Shown here: piece after piece, positions 26,180 through 35,171 of the stretch
Layout of the letters: each line of letters opens with the position of its first letter
Numbering within the stretch: the first letter of the stretch is position 1
Source of the DNA: Tuberibacillus calidus DSM 17572
GTDB taxonomy: Bacteria > Bacillota > Bacilli > Bacillales > Sporolactobacillaceae
Direction of reading: 5' to 3'
DNA: 64,000 bases
Assembly: GCF_000430685.1 (NCBI RefSeq)
Contig: NZ_AUMM01000011.1
Span: 20,735-84,734, forward strand
Translations under genes and position numbers: made by a program
The notes under the pieces: model-generated
Seen by the model: the letters and a program-made list of their open reading frames with translations, nothing else
The model's database searches: none
What the model was told of the DNA's origin: nothing

Positions 26180-27583
26180 TTATAACCTTTTCTTAAAATC
26201 CAATTTAGCAAAAGCTTGTCCAACAAGATCGATTTCTTCATCCGTGATCGTTCGGCAGTCAAGAAGAACGTGCGCTTCCTCAATTCGCCCGATGACGCTC
26301 GGTGTCCCTGTTCTCAGACGATCGGCGAGCGTCTGTGCTGGTAATTCCGAACTTTGGATTTTTACCCCATAGCTTTTTATTGGAACGTCAGGCATCGCAC
26401 CGCCACCGACGCGAGATGTAAGTGGGACGATTTCCGCTTGGATGCTTGGATATAGCGCCAATGCCTTTTTTAGCTTAATGGCACGCGTTTTAATTGTTTC
26501 GGCATCTGCCACCACATCGCGGACCGTCGGAATTTCCACCTCTAGTTTTTCTGACAAATAACTTTGTAACGTTGCACCAAGGGAAGCAATCGTCATCTTA
26601 TCCGTGCGAAATGTGCGGGCGAGCGGATGTTTTTTTAACCGATCGATCAAGTGTTTTTTGCCAAGAATAATGCCCGCTTGCGGACCGCCAAATAATTTAT
26701 CCCCGCTTGCCGAAAGAAGATCAACCCCCTCTTTTATGATGTTCGGGATAACCGGTTCTTGCCCGAATCCGAGCCGGCCGTAATCAAACAGAGCACCACT
26801 TCCCAAGTCCTCATAAAAGAGTAGACCATGTTTTGCTGCGAGTTCCGCTAATTCTTGACGACTGGCTGCCTCTGTAAAACCAATGATTTTAAAATTGCTT
26901 TGGTGTACTTTCATCACCATAGCGGTATTTTCCGTAAGATTTTCGGCATAATCTTCAATGCGCGTTTTATTCGTTGTGCCAACCTCAATGAGTTGAGCGT
27001 CGCTTTCCGCCATGATGGAGGAGACCCGGAAAGATCCGCCGATTTCAACCAGTTCCCCCCTTGACACCAGAACTTCCTTCCCTTTGGCGAATGTCCGCAA
27101 AATCATAAATACAGCCGCAGCATTATTATTGACAATCATAGCGCTTTCCGCACCTGTTAACAGTCTGAGAAGCGCTTCGATTTTTGCGGTTCGAGCGCCC
27201 CGATTTCCTTGTTCCAAGTCAAATTCAAGGTCAGTATAGGAGCTTCCGGCGACTCGCGCGGCATCAGCCGCCTTAGCGGATAATCTCGCCCTGCCCAAAT
27301 TGGTATGTAAAACAACTCCGGTGGCGTTCACGACTTGCGTCAAAAGGGGCTCAAGCAACTCTCGTACGCGTTTATCAAACGCCGTTAATATCTTGCGGTG
27401 CACTTCTTCTTTACTTTCATATGGTTTTCCCGCAATAAGCGCCTGCCTCTCCTCTTCAACCACATCTCGCGCAAGAGCTGTTAAATAGGTTTCGGAAATG
27501 GAGGCTGTCTTCTTCCATTTTATGTATACTTCGCTATCTTGTATGGCTTTAATGGAAGGGAGCAGCCTTAACGGATGATCCAT
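26180..27583 (-). CDS. selA: L-seryl-tRNA(Sec) selenium transferase
   Basis: PLP enzyme that converts seryl-tRNA(Sec) to selenocysteyl-tRNA(Sec) with selenophosphate; E. coli SelA forms a large ring. The 467 residues match the family. Visible blocks are the N-terminal LLPSIKAIQDSE, VNATGVVLHTNLGRA near 88, VNNNAAAVFMIL, SRGELVEIGGSFR and the PLP-lysine region LLSASGDKLFGGPQAGII near 290. Start ATG at 27583 follows AAGAAGG. It is divergent from selD, with a hairpin in its own 5' leader that may be regulatory. selB, selC and selU are in the same window. Confidence 0.96.
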   Translation of the reverse strand: MDHPLRLLPSIKAIQDSEVYIKWKKTASISETYLTALARDVVEEERQALIAGKPYESKEEVHRKILTAFDKRVRELLEPLLTQVVNATGVVLHTNLGRARLSAKAADAARVAGSSYTDLEFDLEQGNRGARTAKIEALLRLLTGAESAMIVNNNAAAVFMILRTFAKGKEVLVSRGELVEIGGSFRVSSIMAESDAQLIEVGTTNKTRIEDYAENLTENTAMVMKVHQSNFKIIGFTEAASRQELAELAAKHGLLFYEDLGSGALFDYGRLGFGQEPVIPNIIKEGVDLLSASGDKLFGGPQAGIILGKKHLIDRLKKHPLARTFRTDKMTIASLGATLQSYLSEKLEVEIPTVRDVVADAETIKTRAIKLKKALALYPSIQAEIVPLTSRVGGGAMPDVPIKSYGVKIQSSELPAQTLADRLRTGTPSVIGRIEEAHVLLDCRTITDEEIDLVGQAFAKLDFKKRL

Positions 27584-27618
27584 GCCTTCGACCTTCTTTT
27601 TTCAGCGCAACAAACAGA

Positions 27619-27657
27619 GGATGATTCAAACATGAAAGTGTGGTTTCAGAATCATCC
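27619..27657 (-). promoter_or_regulatory. Leader hairpin upstream of selA, possibly SECIS-like
   Basis: On the selA-sense strand, GGATGATTC and GAATCATCC form a perfect 9-bp stem. A two-base TG bulge on the 5' side and an inner AAAC/GTTT stem follow, capped by an 11-base loop. It lies 36-74 bases upstream of the selA start. No T run follows, so it is not a plain terminator. In E. coli a SECIS-like leader element lets SelB repress selAB; an analogous role here is inference. Confidence 0.4.
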
Positions 27658-27800
27658 CCCATGTGCACATTTTTATCGTTCGTATGATGTTCCAACATCA
27701 TTCGTTTATTTGGATTATTTGTGGCATATTTTGTATTATATTTTAGTACAAACCTTTTTATATCGCAAAAACCACTCGTTTTATAAAGGAGGTTGGGCAA

Positions 27801-28847
27801 ATGACGGATATCAAGCGCTTAACCCATCTTTCGTCAAAAGCCGGGTGAGGCTGTAAACTAGGTCCTGAGGACTTGGCGCAAGTTTTGCGTCACTTACCAA
27901 AAATGCCGAATCATCCAAATGTGCTCGTCGGAACGGATACAGCAGATGACGGCGGCGTGTATAAGCTGACCGACGAGATCGCTTTGGTTCAGACGATCGA
28001 TTACTTTACGCCCATCGTCGATGATCCTTATATGTTTGGCCAAATTGCCGCGGCCAACGCATTAAGCGACATATATGCCATGGGGGGTGCCCCTTTGACC
28101 GCTTTGAATATCGTCGGCTACCCCATGTCGGTTCTAGGACCGGATATGTTAACTGAAATTTTGAAAGGAGCCGGCGATAAAGTGATGGAAGCAGGTGCCG
28201 TCACACTTGGCGGGCACTCCATCGATGATAAGGAACCGAAGTTTGGACTTGCCGTAACGGGGATCGCTCATCCTGAACGCATCTATAAAAATGTCGGGGC
28301 AAAACCCGGAAATGTCTTGGTGTTGACAAAACCGATCGGGGTCGGCATCCAAACGACAGCGATTAAACGCGATCTTTCCGACCCGGAAAAAACAGCGCGC
28401 GTTACGCAAGTCATGGCCATGCTGAATAAGACAGCCGCGGAACTTCTCAAACCTTATTCACCGAGAGCCGTCACCGATATAACGGGATTTGGTCTTTTGG
28501 GTCATTCCTATGAGATGGCTTCAGGTAGCGGTGTGTCACTCAATATTTATTATGAAAAGGTACCGATATTGGAAGGCACCCTGGAACTCGCTGAACAAGG
28601 GGCTGTTCCCGGAGGCTCCAAAAGCAACATGAGATGGTTAGCGAATAACGTGACGTTCTCTCCAGAACTTTCGGAGCATCAACGGATCATTCTTGCTGAT
28701 GCGGTCACATCTGGAGGGCTTCTCATCAGCCTGCCTAAAGCGGAAGCTGAGAGCTATCTCCGCGACCTCCACAAAGCTGGCATCACGGATGCCGCCATCG
28801 TCGGAGAGGTCATTGAACAGCAAGAAAAAACGATCTATGTCAAATAA
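27801..28847 (+). CDS. selD: Selenide, water dikinase, a selenoprotein with in-frame TGA at codon 16
   Basis: Makes selenophosphate from selenide and ATP, feeding SelA and SelU. The true start is ATG 27801 after AAAGGAGG. The frame reads MTDIKRLTHLSSKAG, then TGA (27846-27848), then GCKLGPEDLAQVL and on without a break to 28847: 348 residues, the normal SelD length. The active-site position before GCK is Cys or Sec in all known SelD, so TGA is read as selenocysteine. A hairpin fits a bacterial SECIS just downstream. Further blocks are GTDTADDGGVYKL, AANALSDIYAMGG, LGGHSIDDKEP and DITGFGLLGHS. ORF callers would start it wrongly near 27873 and lose the catalytic residue. Confidence 0.95.
27846..27876 (+). 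promoter_or_regulatory. Sec TGA codon and bSECIS-like hairpin in selD
   Basis: TGA at 27846-27848 is followed, nine bases on, by CTAGGTCC (27858-27865) pairing with GGACTTGG (27869-27876), with G-T pairs allowed, and a three-base TGA loop. The loop is 18-20 bases after the UGA and has G as its second base, which fits the spacing and loop rule known for bacterial SECIS elements. Confidence 0.75.
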
Positions 28848-28880
28848 AACCGAGGGCACATGTCCCCCGGTTTTATTTTT
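28846..28880. terminator. Bidirectional terminator between selD and selB
   Basis: AAAACCGAGGG pairs with CCCCCGGTTTT around CACATG, with A/T runs on both sides, between the convergent selD and selB genes. Confidence 0.85.
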
Positions 28881-30765
28881 CGACCAGCCACTCGCGGGCA
28901 TTTCCTTCCCTTTTCGTTAGCTTTAAATCATCTAATAGCTCAAGGAATGGGATGAGGTTTTTTCGCGTCAAATGCAATATTCCTTTGGCCTCTTTGATGG
29001 TAAAAACATGGCCCGTCCCTTTCTTTAATTTGTCTAGAGCTTGCCGAAACGCCAATCCGCTCAGCAAACGGTCGTCCGTTAAAGGATACGCCAAGCGTTG
29101 GTCAAGCAAATAGCGGCGAAAATCATCGGCGACCGATGCGGGGATTTGGAAATCAGCCATGAGATCCGACCAAGCTTCAGGGCACATGCCCTGTAAGTGC
29201 AAGGTTTTCTCAACGCCTGCCAACTTTTTCGCCCATTTCTCCGGATAATGCGGGGTAAAATCGGAAAGTCGCACGATATGGCGTTCGGCGCAAACCGTTC
29301 CATTTTGGATAAGAAATTGGCATGCGGCCTCAATCAATGGTTGCGGGTATGGCTTTCCTTTTCCGAGCCATTCCGCGCGGTTCAGACCAGACAAAAGCGG
29401 ATGGGTCTCATGAAAACGCGCCAATGCCTGTGTCAATTGATCCGCTAACCGCTGCCTTTCGCTCGTTAACGCAAACCTTTCTTGTGAAATGGGTACGACC
29501 ATTCCTTGATCCACTAATGTTTTAAGCGCGAGATCGAGCTCACCCGGTTTTAGACCCGTCGATCGCATGAGTTGTTGTTTCTCTAAAACAAAATTCTTTT
29601 TTAAAGCCTCTTGAATCCATTCTTCCGGGTTCCCTTTGAGTTGGGTGGCCAACGTTTTCACCGTTTCTTCACCAAAACGATGCTTTTCTGCCAGCGGGTC
29701 AATCACTTCCCCGCCCCCCAGCGTTTCTGCCGGTGACGGCCGACGGACGATAAAGCGGTCACCTTTTTGGGTGACGACCGGACGGGTTAATTCGATTTGG
29801 GCATAGACCGACTCGCCCGCTTGCCAACGCTTGCGATCAAATAAAATTAAGCGTCCTTGGACCGTGGCCGTTCCGATGTGCAAGGCAAGCGGTGCCCGCT
29901 GTTTTACCGGTTTTGACATGGTTTTCAGCCCATGGAGCCGGACATCAATTCGCTCAGTCGGTTTGTAAAAATCCGAGCTGACGAGACAATCGCCTCTTTT
30001 GACTTCACTGGCATCGACTCCGGCGAGATTCACAGCCACCCGTTGCCCAGCCATTGCCCGTTGAACTTGAACATGGTGCACCTGCAGTTGTTTGATTCTG
30101 ACGATTTTGTTTTGCGGAAGCAATGTGACCGGCTCAGCGGTCGTCATTTGGCCATTAAAAATCGTGCCGCGCACAACGGTGCCATGTCCGTGAATCGTGA
30201 AGATATCGTCAATGGGAAGCCTGAGGGGATCTGCGGCATTCTTTCCTTTCACCCTTTTCGCCATGGTAAAAATCGCTTGTTTTAACGCGGGGATGCCGAT
30301 CCCCAGAAGACTGTCCACCTTATAAATCGGTGCCCCTTCATAAACCGTCCCTTCCAACAGTTCCCGTATCTCCGCTTCAACTAAAACGAGTAACGCCTCA
30401 TCGACAAGGCCGACTTTTGTCATAACAACCAAGATGTGGTGGATGCCAAGCAGTCGGAGAATCTCAAAATGCTCCCGCGTTTGCGGCATGACACCTTCAT
30501 CGGCTGCCACCACTAATAAAACGAGATCGATCCCGGCGCAACCCGCAATCATTTGTCGAATGAAACGTTCATGCCCCGGAACATCAATGACGGCCGCGCG
30601 CCGGCCATCGTCCAGATCTAAAAAAGCATAGCCGTTGACAATAGAAATTTTCCGTTTCTTTTCCTCAACAAGCCGGTCCGTTTCAATATTGGTTAATGCT
30701 TTTGTTAAAGCCGTTTTGCCGTGATCAATGTGTCCAGCGATCCCTATGGTGAAAAATGGCTGCAT
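28873..30765 (-). CDS. selB: Selenocysteine-specific translation elongation factor
   Basis: GTPase that brings Sec-tRNA(Sec) to the ribosome at UGA codons marked by a SECIS. It has 630 residues with EF-Tu-like domains I-III and C-terminal winged helices (from about 370) for SECIS binding. G1 is GHIDHGKT near residue 9 and G3 is DVPGHE near 58. Two motifs are unusual: G4 reads TKVG where SelB normally has TK/NKxD, and the switch region reads [10 protein letters not shown] where RG(I/M)(T/S)I(E/D)LG is usual. The ATG at 30765 follows AAGGTG; 32 upstream codons are spurious. The radical SAM gene lies 85 bases upstream in the same direction. Confidence 0.95.
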   Translation of the reverse strand: MQPFFTIGIAGHIDHGKTALTKALTNIETDRLVEEKKRKISIVNGYAFLDLDDGRRAAVIDVPGHERFIRQMIAGCAGIDLVLLVVAADEGVMPQTREHFEILRLLGIHHILVVMTKVGLVDEALLVLVEAEIRELLEGTVYEGAPIYKVDSLLGIGIPALKQAIFTMAKRVKGKNAADPLRLPIDDIFTIHGHGTVVRGTIFNGQMTTAEPVTLLPQNKIVRIKQLQVHHVQVQRAMAGQRVAVNLAGVDASEVKRGDCLVSSDFYKPTERIDVRLHGLKTMSKPVKQRAPLALHIGTATVQGRLILFDRKRWQAGESVYAQIELTRPVVTQKGDRFIVRRPSPAETLGGGEVIDPLAEKHRFGEETVKTLATQLKGNPEEWIQEALKKNFVLEKQQLMRSTGLKPGELDLALKTLVDQGMVVPISQERFALTSERQRLADQLTQALARFHETHPLLSGLNRAEWLGKGKPYPQPLIEAACQFLIQNGTVCAERHIVRLSDFTPHYPEKWAKKLAGVEKTLHLQGMCPEAWSDLMADFQIPASVADDFRRYLLDQRLAYPLTDDRLLSGLAFRQALDKLKKGTGHVFTIKEAKGILHLTRKNLIPFLELLDDLKLTKREGNAREWLVEK

Positions 30766-30850
30766 ACGCTGCACCTTCTTAACCATCACAAGTCGATTTT
30801 CTTTCATTGTACATGGGATGCCTGGTGAAAGAAAGCGGGACGGCTTGCGT

Positions 30851-31951
30851 TTAGTTTTCATTCATCAGACTGCTTCCGCTTTTCACAGACACATTAGTTT
30901 TCTTCGGCTGATAGATGCAATAAGGATCGCTCGCCAAGTAATCACCAGTGACGGCGTAAGCGCGGGATCGCGAACCTCCGCATATATGACGAAATTCGCA
31001 TTGCCCGCATTTTCCTTTTAACAAATCCGGATTGCGCAATTCGCGAAAGACTTTATGATTCTGGTAAATGGAAAGGAGAGGTGTTTCCCTGACGTTTCCG
31101 CATTTGATGGGCAAAAACCCGCTCGGATAGACATCCCCGAGGTGGGATATGAAAACAAACCCTTTGCCATCATTCACCGCAAACGGCGCCCGGCCAATGC
31201 CATCCATGAACGGCCGCGCATCATCCCGCCCAGGTTTTGTCCGTTGGAATACCTCTTCTCCTTTTTGAAGAAGCACGCGCCGGTAAAACGGGGCTTCCGT
31301 CGTTTTGATATCAAAAGGCACGTGATCTTTTAGCTCAGATAACCAAAGCAGAACCTTTTCGTGGTCTTCTGGTGAAATGGGTTCCAAGTTCGTGGCACGG
31401 CCTGTGGGAATTAAGAAGAAGACGCTCCATAATACAGCCTTCAGCTCTTGGACGCGCTCAGCCATCTCTTTCAGCACGTCAACATTAAATCGGCTGACGA
31501 CCGTATTGATTTGTACGGGTAACTCGAGTTCATGGAGATAGTGAATATATTTAATCGTCCGGTTATAAGACCCTTTTACTCCCCGGAAGTAATCATGAAT
31601 CGTTTCATTCGGACCGTCTAAACTGAACGCCCACCTGGAAAGTCCCGCTGCTTTAGCTCTTTCCATTGCCTTGCGAGTCACTTTTGGCGTCATGGAAACC
31701 CGGATCCCTTTTTTCACCGCATACTCGATAAAATCAAATAAATCCGGACGCATTAGTGGATCGCCGCCGGTAAACACGAGCATGGCGCCTTCCATTTCCG
31801 CGATCTGATCAATAAGAGCGAATCCTTCTTCCGTTGTTAATTCGTCAGGATGTCTGAAATATTGGGCTTCGGCACGACAATGTAAGCAGCGAAGGGCACA
31901 TGCCCGAGTGAGTTCCCAGATCACAATAAATGGCGATTTATGATAATCCAT
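30851..31951 (-). CDS. Radical SAM/SPASM domain protein, TIGR04053-like
   Basis: A 366-residue radical SAM protein. The cluster motif is CALRCLHC near residue 14. GGDPLMRPDLF follows near 62, and a C-terminal SPASM-type cysteine cluster (CGQCEFRHICGGSRSRAY and a final Cys near 345) should hold extra Fe-S clusters. Sequence style matches the TIGR04053 group related to heme-modifying and peptide-modifying enzymes; the reaction is unknown. I see no precursor peptide gene next to it. It may share a transcript with selB downstream, so a link to selenium use is possible but unproven. Confidence 0.88.
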   Translation of the reverse strand: MDYHKSPFIVIWELTRACALRCLHCRAEAQYFRHPDELTTEEGFALIDQIAEMEGAMLVFTGGDPLMRPDLFDFIEYAVKKGIRVSMTPKVTRKAMERAKAAGLSRWAFSLDGPNETIHDYFRGVKGSYNRTIKYIHYLHELELPVQINTVVSRFNVDVLKEMAERVQELKAVLWSVFFLIPTGRATNLEPISPEDHEKVLLWLSELKDHVPFDIKTTEAPFYRRVLLQKGEEVFQRTKPGRDDARPFMDGIGRAPFAVNDGKGFVFISHLGDVYPSGFLPIKCGNVRETPLLSIYQNHKVFRELRNPDLLKGKCGQCEFRHICGGSRSRAYAVTGDYLASDPYCIYQPKKTNVSVKSGSSLMNEN

Positions 31952-32046
31952 GACATGTCATCTCCTATCTACATGAGTGCTTTTTATATCTTCATGTAGA
32001 TTACCTTTTTAGAAATGGAGACGTTGTGCCTTTTGTCACGAAAGAC

Positions 32047-32075
32047 TTGACAATTTTTTGAGGATATCGTATGAT
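32047..32075 (+). promoter_or_regulatory. Sigma-A promoter of trpS
   Basis: TTGACA (32047-32052), 17-base spacer, TATGAT (32070-32075), about 115 bases before the T-box region. Confidence 0.75.
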
Positions 32076-32189
32076 GCTTACAACTTAGAAAAGGGATGAT
32101 TCCACGCTTCTCTTTTCATGAATGATGGATCGAATGGTGACCTGCAGTTCCTTTACTATTAGCTAGGCACCAGGTAAAAACCGAAATCG

Positions 32190-32410
32190 CGATGATGAAG
32201 AAGAGTAAGTGAATGCAGGATATCACAGAGAGCCGGCAGGAGGTGGAACGCCGGTATATCCGATTCACTGAATGGGCTTCTGAGCTTCGGCCCGAAAAGT
32301 AGTAGGCGCCGACGGCAACCGACCGTTACATCGGGAAGAGTGCGTTCTTTTCTGAACGAATAAAGGTGGCACCACGGTCCCTCGTCCTTTGCTGGATGGG
32401 GGACTTTTAA
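32190..32410 (+). promoter_or_regulatory. T-box riboswitch, tryptophan-specific
   Basis: The trpS leader has the T-box layout: stem I with an AGAG/GGTGG purine-rich motif, then a specifier loop reading GAA-TGG-GCTTCTGAGC, so the specifier is UGG (Trp) at 32273-32275. The T-box core AGGTGGCACCACGG lies at 32364-32377, and the terminator GTCCCTCGTCC/GGATGGGGGAC plus TTTT ends at 32410. Uncharged tRNA-Trp should favour the antiterminator and raise trpS expression. Confidence 0.92.
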
Positions 32411-32434
32411 ATTTGTCGTAAAGAGGTGTTGACG

Positions 32435-33433
32435 TTGGGAGAAAAAATTGTGTTAACAGGCATTAAGCCAACCGGTGATTTGCATATTGGAAATTACATT
32501 GGTGCAATCGCGCCAGCTATTGAGTTGTCGAATCAAGCCGATATGCGACCCGTTTACTTTATCGCTGATTATCACGCTTTAACATCCATGCAAAATGCTG
32601 AAGAACTTCATAACCGGACGTATGAAATTGCTGCCGCATGGCTTTCGTTTGGACTGAATCCCGAGAAAGTGCTGTTTTATCGGCAATCCGATATTCCGGA
32701 GATTTTTGAACTGAACTGGATTCTATCATGTCAGACGAGTAAAGGGTTGTTGAACCGCGCCCACGCCTATAAAGCCAAAGTAGAAGAGAATTTGGCGGCA
32801 GGTCGCGACCCTGATGCCGGGGTCTATATGGGGCTTTTTAATTACCCCGTCTTAATGGCGGCTGATATATTATTGTTTCAGGCAAACTTAGTGCCGGTAG
32901 GAAAAGACCAGATTCAACACGTTGAAATCGCCCGTGACATCGCCGAAACGTTCAATCGGACGTATGGAGAAACCTTCACTTTACCGGAAGCGCTCATCAG
33001 TGAAGACTCTGCCGTGATTCCGGGTCTTGACGGCCGGAAGATGAGCAAAAGCTATGGCAATGTCATTCCGTTATTTGTCGATGAGAAAAAGTTGCGGAAA
33101 CTCATTTTCAAAATCAAAACGGATTCCAAACCGCCGGAAGAACCGAAAGACCCCAATGATTCCATTCTCGTGGATATTTACCGCGCGTTTGCCACTCCGG
33201 AAGAAATCGCTGATTATGAACAAAAGTTCCGGGAGGGCATCGGTTACGGTGATGCTAAACAACTGTTGTTTGAAGCCGTCAACCGCAAATTGGAGGAGCC
33301 CCGCAGGCGATATCACGAGCTCATCCATGACAAGGAACGGTTGAATCAACTTTTAGAGAACGGTGCCGAGCGGGCGCGTGAAGTCGCTCGTCCTTTCATG
33401 AACGACATCCGTCGAAAAATCGGCAAATACTAA
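32435..33433 (+). CDS. trpS: Tryptophanyl-tRNA synthetase
   Basis: Class I synthetase of 332 residues. The HIGH-type motif is GDLHIGNYIGA near residue 14, and the KMSKS motif GRKMSKSYGN lies near 192. The long insert common to Bacillales TrpS is present. The start TTG 32435 is chosen because GAGGTG lies six bases upstream; GTG 32426 is inside that site. Transcription is controlled by the preceding T-box with a UGG specifier. Confidence 0.96.
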   Translation: MGEKIVLTGIKPTGDLHIGNYIGAIAPAIELSNQADMRPVYFIADYHALTSMQNAEELHNRTYEIAAAWLSFGLNPEKVLFYRQSDIPEIFELNWILSCQTSKGLLNRAHAYKAKVEENLAAGRDPDAGVYMGLFNYPVLMAADILLFQANLVPVGKDQIQHVEIARDIAETFNRTYGETFTLPEALISEDSAVIPGLDGRKMSKSYGNVIPLFVDEKKLRKLIFKIKTDSKPPEEPKDPNDSILVDIYRAFATPEEIADYEQKFREGIGYGDAKQLLFEAVNRKLEEPRRRYHELIHDKERLNQLLENGAERAREVARPFMNDIRRKIGKY

Positions 33434-33437
33434 AACC

Positions 33438-33523
33438 AAAAGGTTGACTCAAAATTGACGGGTCTCAATCCGCGTGACAAAACCACGCTGTCAGAGAACA
33501 ACCCCTGTCTGAGTCAACCTTTT
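33438..33523. terminator. Long hairpin terminator with TTGACTCA arms
   Basis: A perfect 14-bp outer stem, AAAAGGTTGACTCA with TGAGTCAACCTTTT, encloses a second stem (GCGTG/CACGC). It sits after trpS and before the convergent flavin reductase gene. The outer arms nearly match those at 3568-3695, so it is probably a repeat used as a two-way terminator. Confidence 0.8.
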
Positions 33524-33550
33524 CTTTGTAAAACTATTCCTTCCAGCGGT

Positions 33551-34021
33551 TTAATGATCGAGCTCTAATTGATAATAATTCCCCTGATAAAAAGTCAGGG
33601 GGTTTTGGCTATCATTAAGGCGAATCTCATCAACTTTTCCTAAGAATAACGTATGGTCGCCCGCGACAATCGCTTTTTCCGTTGTACAAGCAAATTGGGC
33701 TAATGAACCTGCGATCACTGGTAGGCCAGACACCCAATCAAAACGAATCGTCTCTTTCATTTTCTTCTGACCAGCAAAATGCATGGACAAATCCCGTTGG
33801 TTATCCTTTAAAATGCTGATACCAAAGCGGTTCACTTGTTTGATTTTTTCCAGCATGCGTGCCTTCTCATCAATGGCTATTAAAATCAATGGCGGTTGTA
33901 ATGATACGGACATAAAGGCATTTGCGGTCATCCCATGAATGCCGTCTTCGGCTTGTGTCGTGATCACCGTTACACCGGTCGGGAATGTGCCCATCGCCTT
34001 TCGGAACCGACGCTCATCCAT
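33551..34021 (-). CDS. Flavin reductase family protein
   Basis: A 156-residue FMN-binding split-barrel protein. FPTGVTVITTQ near residue 13, MTANAFMSVSLQPPLILIAID and the late GDHTLFLGKVDEI are the usual flavin-reductase-domain blocks. Such proteins supply reduced FMN or FAD to a monooxygenase; no monooxygenase partner gene is next to it. Start ATG follows GGAGGG. Confidence 0.9.
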   Translation of the reverse strand: MDERRFRKAMGTFPTGVTVITTQAEDGIHGMTANAFMSVSLQPPLILIAIDEKARMLEKIKQVNRFGISILKDNQRDLSMHFAGQKKMKETIRFDWVSGLPVIAGSLAQFACTTEKAIVAGDHTLFLGKVDEIRLNDSQNPLTFYQGNYYQLELDH

Positions 34022-34086
34022 TCGGGTCCCTCCTTCATCATGAACCCTTCTTATTACAGTCTATGCTCCGAAAGATCAATGGGAAC

Positions 34087-34138
34087 TTCCATAAAAAAAG
34101 CGAGGTTGACTCCCATTGCGGAGCAACCCCGTTGAAGC
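34087..34138 (-). terminator. Terminator of the nag-ptsH operon
   Basis: On the minus strand, GGGGTTGCTCC pairs with GGGAGTCAACCTC imperfectly, and a T run follows. It lies directly after ptsH. Confidence 0.75.
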
Positions 34139-34142
34139 AAAA

Positions 34143-34409
34143 CTATTCGCCAAGATTTTCTTTTTTCAATGTTTCGGTAATGCCTTCCATCGCTTCTTTT
34201 TCATCATTGCCTTCAGCAGTAATTTCAATTTCTGCCCCTTTAGCGATGCCTAAAGACATGACACCCATAATGGACTTCAAATTGACGGTTTTCCCGGCAT
34301 AGTGAAGATTGATGTCTGATTGGTATTGATTGGCGGCATTAACCAACAAAGTTGCCGGCCGAGCATGAAGGCCGGTATCAGCGGTAATGGTAAATTGTCT
34401 TTTTTCCAT
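34143..34409 (-). CDS. ptsH: Phosphocarrier protein HPr
   Basis: An 88-residue HPr. The phosphorylated His15 is in TGLHARPAT and the regulatory Ser46 is in [12 protein letters not shown], so both the PTS and the CcpA co-repressor functions look intact. Because His15 is kept, it is HPr and not Crh. It ends the nagA-nagB-nagR operon, 20 bases after nagR, and no ptsI follows, which is unusual. The ATG at 34409 is fixed by family length; the upstream frame is inside nagR. It may be a second, amino-sugar-linked HPr. Confidence 0.93.
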   Translation of the reverse strand: MEKRQFTITADTGLHARPATLLVNAANQYQSDINLHYAGKTVNLKSIMGVMSLGIAKGAEIEITAEGNDEKEAMEGITETLKKENLGE

Positions 34410-34429
34410 ATGTACCCATTCCTTTCCTT

Positions 34430-35167
34430 TTACCCCCGGTGATGGCCCCGGGTCATTGTAATCACATATTTGTAACGGTCGGCGCGATAGGCCGATTTTA
34501 CCCATTCCAAAGTTTGACCGTTTTCGAGGAAGGTTTGCCGATGAATGAGCAAAATGGGCGAACCTTTTTTCAAATGCAAGTGCTCCATTTCATCTTTCCC
34601 CGCAACGGCCGCTTCAATGACTTGATGGGCGTGAGAAATTTTCGCTTGAATTTTCTCCTCTATATAAGAATACAAGGATTTTTTGATAATGTCACTAGTT
34701 AAGCCTTGAACAAGTTGGGCCGGCAAGTATGTCCATTCAAGAGAGATCGGTTGCTCATCGGCTAGGCGAACTCTTTGTATTTCATATACCGGTTCATTTA
34801 ACTCGATGTTAAGCTTTTCAGCGAGAAAGGCATCGCTTGCCTTTACCGAGAAATGCAGTAAACGTGATCCCGGCACGAGCCCCCGCCTTTTCATATCCTC
34901 GGAAAAACTTGTTAAACTTTGCAGCGGCTGTTCAATTTGAGGTTCAGAAACAAACGTGCCTTTCCCTTTTTGCCGATATAAAAAGCCCTCATTCACTAAA
35001 TTCATGACGGCTTGTCTGACCGTCATTCGGCTCACCTGAAACTGTTCACTCAATTCCCTTTCTGAGGGGATCGCCTCACCCGGTTTGAGTTGTCTATTTT
35101 CCACTAATTCTTTAATATACGATTGAATTTGATAATAAATGGGAACCGGTGAGCGTTTGTCAATCAT
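34430..35167 (-). CDS. nagR: GntR/HutC-family repressor of N-acetylglucosamine use
   Basis: A 245-residue regulator. The N-terminal GntR winged helix has [20 protein letters not shown] (about 35-54), and the C-terminal HutC/UTRA effector domain runs from about 85. Length and context match B. subtilis NagR (YvoA), which is released from DNA by GlcNAc-6-P or GlcN-6-P. It lies between nagB (four-base gap) and ptsH. A classical HutC-type palindrome precedes nagA. The ATG at 35167 is chosen; 34 upstream codons overlap nagB. Confidence 0.93.
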   Translation of the reverse strand: MIDKRSPVPIYYQIQSYIKELVENRQLKPGEAIPSERELSEQFQVSRMTVRQAVMNLVNEGFLYRQKGKGTFVSEPQIEQPLQSLTSFSEDMKRRGLVPGSRLLHFSVKASDAFLAEKLNIELNEPVYEIQRVRLADEQPISLEWTYLPAQLVQGLTSDIIKKSLYSYIEEKIQAKISHAHQVIEAAVAGKDEMEHLHLKKGSPILLIHRQTFLENGQTLEWVKSAYRADRYKYVITMTRGHHRG

Positions 35168-35171
35168 CGCA

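Noticed and set aside
27873..28847. SelD starting at the TTG near 27873
   Set aside because: This would remove the catalytic residue and nucleotide-binding start; the upstream ATG with TGA as Sec gives the full family length.
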